Positions 58,197-64,000 of a stretch of 64,000 nt of DNA are shown here, piece after piece. The translations under genes and the position numbers were made by a program. The number at the start of each line of letters is the position of its first letter. Position 1 is the stretch's first letter. The stretch is from positions 34,769 through 98,768 of the forward strand of contig CBFIBR010000003.1 in the NCBI GenBank assembly GCA_965660935.1, written 5' to 3'. Below the pieces are notes generated by a model that was not told the DNA's origin, made no database searches, and saw only the letters and a list, made by a program, of their open reading frames with translations. The DNA comes from UBA1172 sp002457135 (GTDB lineage: Bacteria; Pseudomonadota; Alphaproteobacteria; Puniceispirillales; UBA1172).

Positions 58197-60956
58197 TGGG
58201 GTCACGCGGCATGCCGAGAATTTGAACTCGGGGATTTTGCCGTAAGGGTCAAGCTGCGGGTTGGTCAGGATATTGGCAGCCGCCTCAACATAGGCGAAGG
58301 GCAGGAACACCATGTCTTCGGCCACGGCGGTATCGGCACGGGCCATGATTTCAATCCTGCCGCGGCGGGTTTCAATGGCGATCCTGTCACCGGCACGGGC
58401 GCCGATTTTCTTCAGCGTAGACGGGTTGAGGGATGCATTCGCCTCAGGTTCAACCGCATCGAGAACGTTCGACCGGCGGGTCATGGAACCGGTATGCCAG
58501 TGTTCAAGCTGGCGACCTGTCGTCAGCACCATCGGGAAGTTGTCATCAGGGGTTTCCGCCGGCATGACAATGGCGGCAGGGGTGAACCGCGCCCGCCCGG
58601 ATTCGCGCGGGAAACCATCCCCGAACACAATCGGCTGGCCCGGGTCGGTTTCATCAAGCGACGGGTAGGTGACAGCGTTTTCAGACTCCAGCCTGTCCCA
58701 GGTGATGTTATCCAGCGAGTTCATCGACTGTTTCATTTCAGCGAAAACTTCGCTCGGGTGGCTGTAATCCCAGCTCAGCCCCAGCCGCTTGGCCAGTTCC
58801 ACCGTGATCCACCAGTCTTCCCTGGCCTCACCGGGGGGCGGCACTGCCTGACGGCCCATCTGAACCTGACGGTTGGTGTTGGTGACGGTGCCGTTCTTCT
58901 CAGCCCAGGCCGAGGATGGCAGGATCACATCAGCGTAATTGGCGGTCTCGGTCAGGAAGATATCCTGCACCACCAGATGATCCAGCTTGGCCAGTGCATC
59001 ACGGGCGTGCTCGACATCAGGGTCGGACATGGCCGGGTTTTCACCGAGGATATACATTGACGTGATATCACCGTCATGCACGGCATCCATGATCTCGGTC
59101 ACGGTCAGGCCCTTGACAGGGTCGATATTGTCCGCCGCCCAGATCGAATGGAACGCCGACCGGACACCATCATCAGCAACCGACTGGTAATCAGGCAGGA
59201 ACATCGGGATCAGCCCGGCATCAGAGGCACCCTGAACATTGTTCTGGCCCCGCAATGGATGCAGCCCGCTGCCGGGACGGCCAATCTGGCCGCACATGAT
59301 GGCCAGCGAGATCAGGCAACGCGAATTATCAGTGCCGTGGATATGCTGGGAGATACCCATGCCCCAGAAGATCATGGCCGATTTCGCGGTGGCGAAATCA
59401 CGCGCAACCTGGCGCAGGGTTTCAGCCTCAATCCCGCAGATCTCTTCCATCTTCTCAGGCGGGTAATCCATCAGATGCGTTTTCATCGCATCCCAGTTCT
59501 CGGTGAAGGTTTCGATATACTGGCGATCATAGAGGTCTTCGACCACGATCGTGTGCATGATGGCGTTCAGCATCGCCACATCGGCCCCGGGCTTGAACTG
59601 GAGCATGTGGGTCGCGTGACGCTTCATGCCCTGGCCGCGCGGGTCCATGATGATCAGCTTGCCGCCACGCTTGGCAAACTGCTTGAAATAGGTTGCCGCA
59701 ACGGGGTGATTTTCAATCGGGTTGGCACCGATCACAATAGCGACATCAGCGTTTTCAATTTCATTAAAGGTCGCCGTCACCGCACCGGAGCCAACGTTTT
59801 CAAGTAGGGCCGCAACCGATGATGCGTGGCACAGCCGGGTACAATGATCAACATTGTTGTGGCCAAAGCCCTGACGGATCAGCTTCTGGAACAGGTAGGC
59901 CTCTTCGTTGGAACATTTGGCCGAACCGAAACCGGCAACACGCTTGCCATCAATGGCCCTGGCATTGGCCATGCCATTGGCCGCAACGTCGAGCGCCTCT
60001 TCCCAGCTGGCCTCACGGAAATGCGACAGCGGGTAGGCCGGGTCAACGTTCAGCCCCTTGGCGGGGGCATCATCACGCCGGATCAACGGCCTGGTCAGCC
60101 GGTGCGGGTGATGGATATAATCAAAGCCGAAACGGCCCTTGACGCAGAGCCGGTTCTGGTTGGCCGGGCCTTCAACACCCTCAACATACTTGACTTCATC
60201 ATCCTTGATCTTGAAGGACAACTGGCAGCCAACCCCGCAATAAGGGCAGACCGACTGAACCTCACGGTCATAATCCTGGCTGTCACCGGCCTGATCATCA
60301 TCCAGCACGGTGGCAGGCATCAACGCGCCTGTCGGGCAGGCCTGAACGCATTCACCGCAGGCAACGCAGGTGGAATGCCCCATCGGGTCATCCATATCAA
60401 AGACGATTTTGGCATCATGGCCACGCCCAGCCATGCCGATCACATCATTGACCTGGACCTCACGGCATGCCCGGACACAGAGATTGCAGTGAATGCAGGC
60501 ATCCAGATTGACCCGCATCGCCACATGGCTGTCATCCAGAAGTGGCACATGATCAGCCTGGCGTGACGGAAAGCGGCTTTCCTCAACATTGTTGAGCTGC
60601 ATCATCTCGGCGAGATGAGAGGATTTGTCATGGCTGACATCAGGCTGGTCAGCGGCCAGCAATTCGGTGATGAGGGCGCGGGATTTTTCGGCCCGCTCGG
60701 TTGCGGTATTGACCACCATGCCATCGGTAACATCACGGATACACGATGCCGCCAGCACGCGCTCGCCTTCGATTTCAACCATGCAGGCCCGGCAGTTGCC
60801 ATCCGCCCGATAACCGGTGGACGGCTTGTGGCAGAGATGCGGGATCAGGGTACCCTTGGCGTTTGCCGCCTCCCAGATGGTGGTTCCTTCGGGAACGGTG
60901 ACATACTTGCCATCAAGGGAAAAGGTAACGGTTTTGAGATTGAGTGAATCTGGCAT
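58191..60956 (-). CDS. fdhA: NAD-dependent formate dehydrogenase, catalytic alpha subunit (Mo/W)
   Basis: This 921-residue molybdopterin enzyme oxidises formate to CO2. It has an N-terminal [2Fe-2S] domain (LCHKPSTGYRADGNCRAC...C) and two 4Fe-4S ferredoxin-type clusters (CIHCNLCVRAC, CVACGECVQACPTG). A further 4Fe-4S site (CPYCGVGC) precedes the bis-MGD domain. The metal ligand is the cysteine in HCTRLCHASS, so it is not a selenocysteine enzyme. This layout matches soluble NAD-linked FdsA/Fdh1A enzymes. Mo or W cannot be told apart here. It is ten bases after fdhB. Confidence 0.95.
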   Translation of the reverse strand: MPDSLNLKTVTFSLDGKYVTVPEGTTIWEAANAKGTLIPHLCHKPSTGYRADGNCRACMVEIEGERVLAASCIRDVTDGMVVNTATERAEKSRALITELLAADQPDVSHDKSSHLAEMMQLNNVEESRFPSRQADHVPLLDDSHVAMRVNLDACIHCNLCVRACREVQVNDVIGMAGRGHDAKIVFDMDDPMGHSTCVACGECVQACPTGALMPATVLDDDQAGDSQDYDREVQSVCPYCGVGCQLSFKIKDDEVKYVEGVEGPANQNRLCVKGRFGFDYIHHPHRLTRPLIRRDDAPAKGLNVDPAYPLSHFREASWEEALDVAANGMANARAIDGKRVAGFGSAKCSNEEAYLFQKLIRQGFGHNNVDHCTRLCHASSVAALLENVGSGAVTATFNEIENADVAIVIGANPIENHPVAATYFKQFAKRGGKLIIMDPRGQGMKRHATHMLQFKPGADVAMLNAIMHTIVVEDLYDRQYIETFTENWDAMKTHLMDYPPEKMEEICGIEAETLRQVARDFATAKSAMIFWGMGISQHIHGTDNSRCLISLAIMCGQIGRPGSGLHPLRGQNNVQGASDAGLIPMFLPDYQSVADDGVRSAFHSIWAADNIDPVKGLTVTEIMDAVHDGDITSMYILGENPAMSDPDVEHARDALAKLDHLVVQDIFLTETANYADVILPSSAWAEKNGTVTNTNRQVQMGRQAVPPPGEAREDWWITVELAKRLGLSWDYSHPSEVFAEMKQSMNSLDNITWDRLESENAVTYPSLDETDPGQPIVFGDGFPRESGRARFTPAAIVMPAETPDDNFPMVLTTGRQLEHWHTGSMTRRSNVLDAVEPEANASLNPSTLKKIGARAGDRIAIETRRGRIEIMARADTAVAEDMVFLPFAYVEAAANILTNPQLDPYGKIPEFKFSACRVTPA

Positions 60957-60966
60957 CGGTCGGCCC

Positions 60967-62658
60967 TCAGCTGATTTCTTCGGGGAAATGTTTCATGGTA
61001 AGGCGGATCGGGTTGGGCGCAGCCTGGCCAAGCCCGCAGATCGATGCGTCTTCCATCACGGTGCAGAGATCGGACAGCAGGTCCTGATCCCACTGGTCCT
61101 GCTGCATCAGCTGAACAGCCTTGCTGCAACCGGTCCGGCACGGCGTGCATTGGCCGCAGCTTTCGTCCTCAAAGAACAGCAGCATGTTGAGCGCGGCATC
61201 ACGCACCCTGTCCTGATCCGACATCACCACCACGGCGGCGGAACCGATAAAGCTCCCCAGCGGTTGCAGTGTATCGAAATCAAGCGGCACATCATTGATG
61301 CTGGCGGGCAGGATACCCGATGACGGGCCACCCGGCTGATAGGCCTTGAAGACATGACCTTCGGCCATGCCGCCCGCGGCCTCAATAATATCGGTGATGG
61401 TTGAGCCTGACGGCAGCAGATAGATCCCGGGGTTGGCAACCCGGCCCGAGACCGAATAGCTCCTCAGCCCGACGCGGCCGTTCTTTTCAACCGAGGACAG
61501 AACCTCCGGGCCTTCGCGGCAGATCCGCGCCACCCAGTAGAGCGTTTCAATATTATGCACCAGTGTCGGGCGATCAAAGATACCGACCTGGGCTACATAG
61601 GGCGGGCGATGCCTTGGCAGGCCGCGCTTGCCCTCAATCGATTCGATCATCGCGCTTTCTTCACCGCAGATATAGGCCCCGGCACCACGGCGCAGGTCAA
61701 TATACCCGGGCGCGACAATACCGGCCTCTTCGAGTGCTGTAATCTCACGCGCCAGGATTTCCAGCACCGCCGGGTATTCATCGCGCATATAGATAAAGCA
61801 GGTTTCAGCCTCAACCGCCCAGGCAGCGATCAGCATGCCTTCAAGGAACAGATGCGGCGTGCGTTCGAGGTAATAGCGATCCTTGAACGTGCCGGGTTCG
61901 CCCTCATCACCATTGACGGCGAGATAGCGCGGCCCCGTCGTGGCCCGGACAAAGCCCCATTTCTTGCCTGAGGGGAAACCGGCCCCGCCCAGCCCGCGAA
62001 GGCCGGATGCACCGATTTTTTCCTGCACGTCTTCCCAGCTTCCATCAACCCGGAGCGACATCAGGCTGGTGTAGCCGCCATCAGCGCGGTAAGCATCAAG
62101 GGCCTGATAATCCGGGATATGGGCGTGGGTTTCATCATTGGCGATCGCGGCCTCAACCTTCTCAAGCGAGGCATGATCAATGTGGTTATGGCCAATCTCC
62201 AGCGCGGGGGCGGTATCGCAGCGACCCATGCAGGGTGCGCGCAGAACCCGAACCTCGGCCGGGTCAAGCCCGTCTTCAAGCGCTTTCTTGAGGGCCTGGC
62301 CGCCAGCCAGTTCACATGCCAGCGAATCGCATACACGGATGGTCAGCGCAGGGGGCGGGTTTTCGCCTTCGCCAACCACGGTGAAATGCGCGTAAAAGGT
62401 TGCGACTTCATAAACCTCAGTCTGGGCCAGTTTCATCTCATGGGCCAGCGCATGCAGATGCGCCACCGAAAGGTAGCCGACCTTGTCCTGAATGAAATGA
62501 AGGTATTCTATAAGGAGATCACGGCGCAACGCACCGTCCCCGATGATGGCGCGGATTTCACTGATCGCGCTTTCATCAACCTGACGGCCCTTGGGGGTTT
62601 TGCGCCCCTTGCCCAGACCGTTTTTCCATACGCCCTTATCTAAATCGACCGATCCCAC
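60967..62658 (-). CDS. fdhB: NAD-dependent formate dehydrogenase beta subunit (NuoE-NuoF fusion)
   Basis: The 563-residue protein fuses a NuoE-like [2Fe-2S] domain (residues about 30-160; RVCDSLACELAGG and PCMGRCDTAP) to a NuoF-like domain. The second part has NADH-binding GLRGLGGAGFPSGKKW, FMN-binding NGDEGEPGTFKDR and the 4Fe-4S site ESCGQCTPCRTGC. It passes electrons from FdhA to NAD+. The fused form resembles Methylobacterium Fdh1B, while FdsG and FdsB are separate in some other species. It is first in the fdhBA operon, with a 190-base upstream region that contains the TGGTATACCA palindrome. Confidence 0.94.
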   Translation of the reverse strand: MGSVDLDKGVWKNGLGKGRKTPKGRQVDESAISEIRAIIGDGALRRDLLIEYLHFIQDKVGYLSVAHLHALAHEMKLAQTEVYEVATFYAHFTVVGEGENPPPALTIRVCDSLACELAGGQALKKALEDGLDPAEVRVLRAPCMGRCDTAPALEIGHNHIDHASLEKVEAAIANDETHAHIPDYQALDAYRADGGYTSLMSLRVDGSWEDVQEKIGASGLRGLGGAGFPSGKKWGFVRATTGPRYLAVNGDEGEPGTFKDRYYLERTPHLFLEGMLIAAWAVEAETCFIYMRDEYPAVLEILAREITALEEAGIVAPGYIDLRRGAGAYICGEESAMIESIEGKRGLPRHRPPYVAQVGIFDRPTLVHNIETLYWVARICREGPEVLSSVEKNGRVGLRSYSVSGRVANPGIYLLPSGSTITDIIEAAGGMAEGHVFKAYQPGGPSSGILPASINDVPLDFDTLQPLGSFIGSAAVVVMSDQDRVRDAALNMLLFFEDESCGQCTPCRTGCSKAVQLMQQDQWDQDLLSDLCTVMEDASICGLGQAAPNPIRLTMKHFPEEIS

Positions 62659-63076
62659 GTATATTCCCCCAGATTAAATACATGTTATTAAAAAAGGCTA
62701 AACACTGTTGTCCTCAAGTCAACAAAACACCTAATTCACCGCACAGAACACCTCATTGATGCGACTTACTATTACCCTGATCAGGTTTCCCCCACCAATC
62801 ATCTTTTTCAGCGCAACCGCTTGAGATGGGATAAACCTTAATTCTGTGGTATACCAGATACACCACTATACTGCTTTTCGTGCCAAGGCAAAGCATTTTC
62901 ATTGACCAAGGCTACTGTGGCGTTACCCCGCAGGTATTCTATTGGAAAATCGACCAATTTCGTTCCGTCCCGGTAAAAAGCCTATCCCGCTAAAACAACA
63001 GCGCGGTAAAAAGAACAGCCTTGCGCAGGGATGGATAAAAAACTAATCATCGTGGACTGATGATAAGGAGATGACC
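62659..63076. promoter_or_regulatory. Divergent promoter region fdhBA / quinone oxidoreductase, with GntR-type operator
   Basis: These 418 bases separate fdhB and the oxidoreductase gene. The exact palindrome TGGTATACCA at 62847-62856 is the same as before gntR-oxc. On the minus strand a TTGGCA about 35 bases upstream of it may be a -35 box, and the palindrome would sit at or just after the -10 box. AAGGAG at 63065-63070 serves the rightward gene. No open frame is convincing. Confidence 0.6.
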
Positions 63077-64000
63077 ATGACCCTGCCTGCAGAAATGCGT
63101 GTTGTTGCGATGACGGAGCCGGGCGGCCCCGATGTGCTGGTACCCGCCATCGCGCCACTGCCTGAGCCAAGGTCCCATGAAGTCCTGATCAGGGTTGAGG
63201 CCGCGGGTGTCAACGGGCCTGATCTGGTGCAGCGCCGGGGCCATTATCCGCCCCCAAAAGGAGCATCCGAATTGCTCGGGCTGGAAGTTTCAGGGGTTGT
63301 TGCCGCGCTGGGCGATGATGTCACCCAATGGCAGAAAGGCGACCGGATCACGGCCCTCACCAATGGCGGCGGTTATGCCGAGTTTGTTGCTGTCGATGCT
63401 AGCCACTGCCTGCCTGTCCCAAAAGGTATTGACGGGGTTGATGCGGCTGGCCTGCCGGAGGCATTCTTCACGGTCTGGAGCAATGTTTTCTTTGGCCATG
63501 ATACGCCGGAAGGATCGGTTTTTCTGGTCCATGGCGGGGCTGGCGGGATCGGTTCAACCGCTATCCAGATCGGTGCCGCCCTGGGGCTGAGGGTCTTTAC
63601 CACCGCTGATGGCCCTGATGCCTGCACCTGGTGCGAGAGCCTGGGGGCAGAGCGTGCCATCAATTTCGGGGAAGAGGATTTTGTCCCGATCCTGCGTGAG
63701 GCTGGCGGCGCCAACATCATTCTCGATATCATCGGCGGGGATTATATCGCCCGCAATATCAAGGCAGCGCATGCTGATGCCCGGCTTATCCAGCTGGCCT
63801 TCAACCTTGGCTCAAAGGTTGAAATTGACCTCATGCCACTGATGCTGAAACGGCTCAACCTGACCGGGTCAACCCTGCGGTCACGCCCGGATGCGTTCAA
63901 AAGCGCGGTGGCATCGGAACTCCGGTCCGTGGTCTGGCCCCTGATTGAACACGGGGCCATCCGCCCGACAACGCATCAGGTGTTCCCGCTGGAACAGGCC
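63077..64000 (+). CDS. NAD(P)H quinone oxidoreductase, PIG3-like (cut by window edge)
   Basis: This zinc-free medium-chain dehydrogenase/reductase resembles the PIG3 (TP53I3) and QOR family. Signatures are EVLIRVEAAGVNGPDLVQRRGHYPPPKGAS, LGLEVSGVVAALGDDV and the nucleotide motif LVHGGAGGIGSTAIQIGAALG. The ATG at 63077 has AAGGAG six bases upstream. An ATG at 63071 abuts it. About 308 residues are visible of a usual 325-330, so only the C-terminus is missing. It is divergent from fdhBA. A role in quinone or carbonyl detoxification is likely. Confidence 0.88.
   Translation, partial: MTLPAEMRVVAMTEPGGPDVLVPAIAPLPEPRSHEVLIRVEAAGVNGPDLVQRRGHYPPPKGASELLGLEVSGVVAALGDDVTQWQKGDRITALTNGGGYAEFVAVDASHCLPVPKGIDGVDAAGLPEAFFTVWSNVFFGHDTPEGSVFLVHGGAGGIGSTAIQIGAALGLRVFTTADGPDACTWCESLGAERAINFGEEDFVPILREAGGANIILDIIGGDYIARNIKAAHADARLIQLAFNLGSKVEIDLMPLMLKRLNLTGSTLRSRPDAFKSAVASELRSVVWPLIEHGAIRPTTHQVFPLEQA

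Overview
The window looks like the chromosome of an alphaproteobacterium. The gene order is typical of that class: lysC/ubiG/DUF1178, comF/nitrilase, accA/xerD/aroK/aroB, bolA/J-protein/cobS/cobT, and groESL behind a CIRCE element. A class I lysyl-tRNA synthetase, Cox15-type heme A synthase, a DUF1289 protein and a bacterial betaine-homocysteine methyltransferase agree with this. GC looks near 60% by eye. A free-living marine lineage (SAR116/Rhodospirillales-like) would fit but is a guess. I see no rRNA, tRNA, CRISPR array, intact insertion sequence or prophage.

Layout. Bases 1-36,000 are mostly housekeeping genes: lysC (cut by the left edge), ubiG, secA, a parvulin isomerase, argJ, mutT, comF, accA, xerD, aroKB, a CNNM/CorC protein, cobST, rpmB, pyrD, lysK, a DinG-type helicase, bioY, groESL, ctaA, aspS and bmt. 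Accessory genes start near 36,000: a DJ-1-like protein without the usual cysteine, then a YnjBC-type ABC importer without an ATPase gene. Next comes an AT-richer block (about 39,600-44,100) carrying a complete tripartite tricarboxylate transporter. After it are a glycosyltransferase, an acyl-CoA dehydrogenase, a CaiB/BaiF CoA-transferase and a large uncharacterised P-loop kinase.

The most distinctive part is an oxalate/formate locus from about 49,600 to 62,900. A GntR/FCD regulator, oxalyl-CoA decarboxylase (oxc), formyl-CoA transferase (frc) and a protein resembling the hydrolase domain of 10-formyltetrahydrofolate dehydrogenase form one leftward operon. Divergent from it is a SucCD-type CoA ligase pair. 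A PanE-like reductase and a two-subunit NAD-type formate dehydrogenase follow. The exact palindrome TGGTATACCA lies over the predicted promoter of the gntR-oxc operon and again upstream of the formate dehydrogenase operon, with a half-site before the PanE-like gene. This suggests one regulon. A reasonable model is that Frc charges oxalate with CoA, Oxc makes formyl-CoA and CO2, formate dehydrogenase recovers NADH from formate, the formyltransferase-like protein handles one-carbon units, and the PanE-like enzyme may reduce oxalyl-CoA to glyoxylate for assimilation. The last two roles and the SucCD role are inference.
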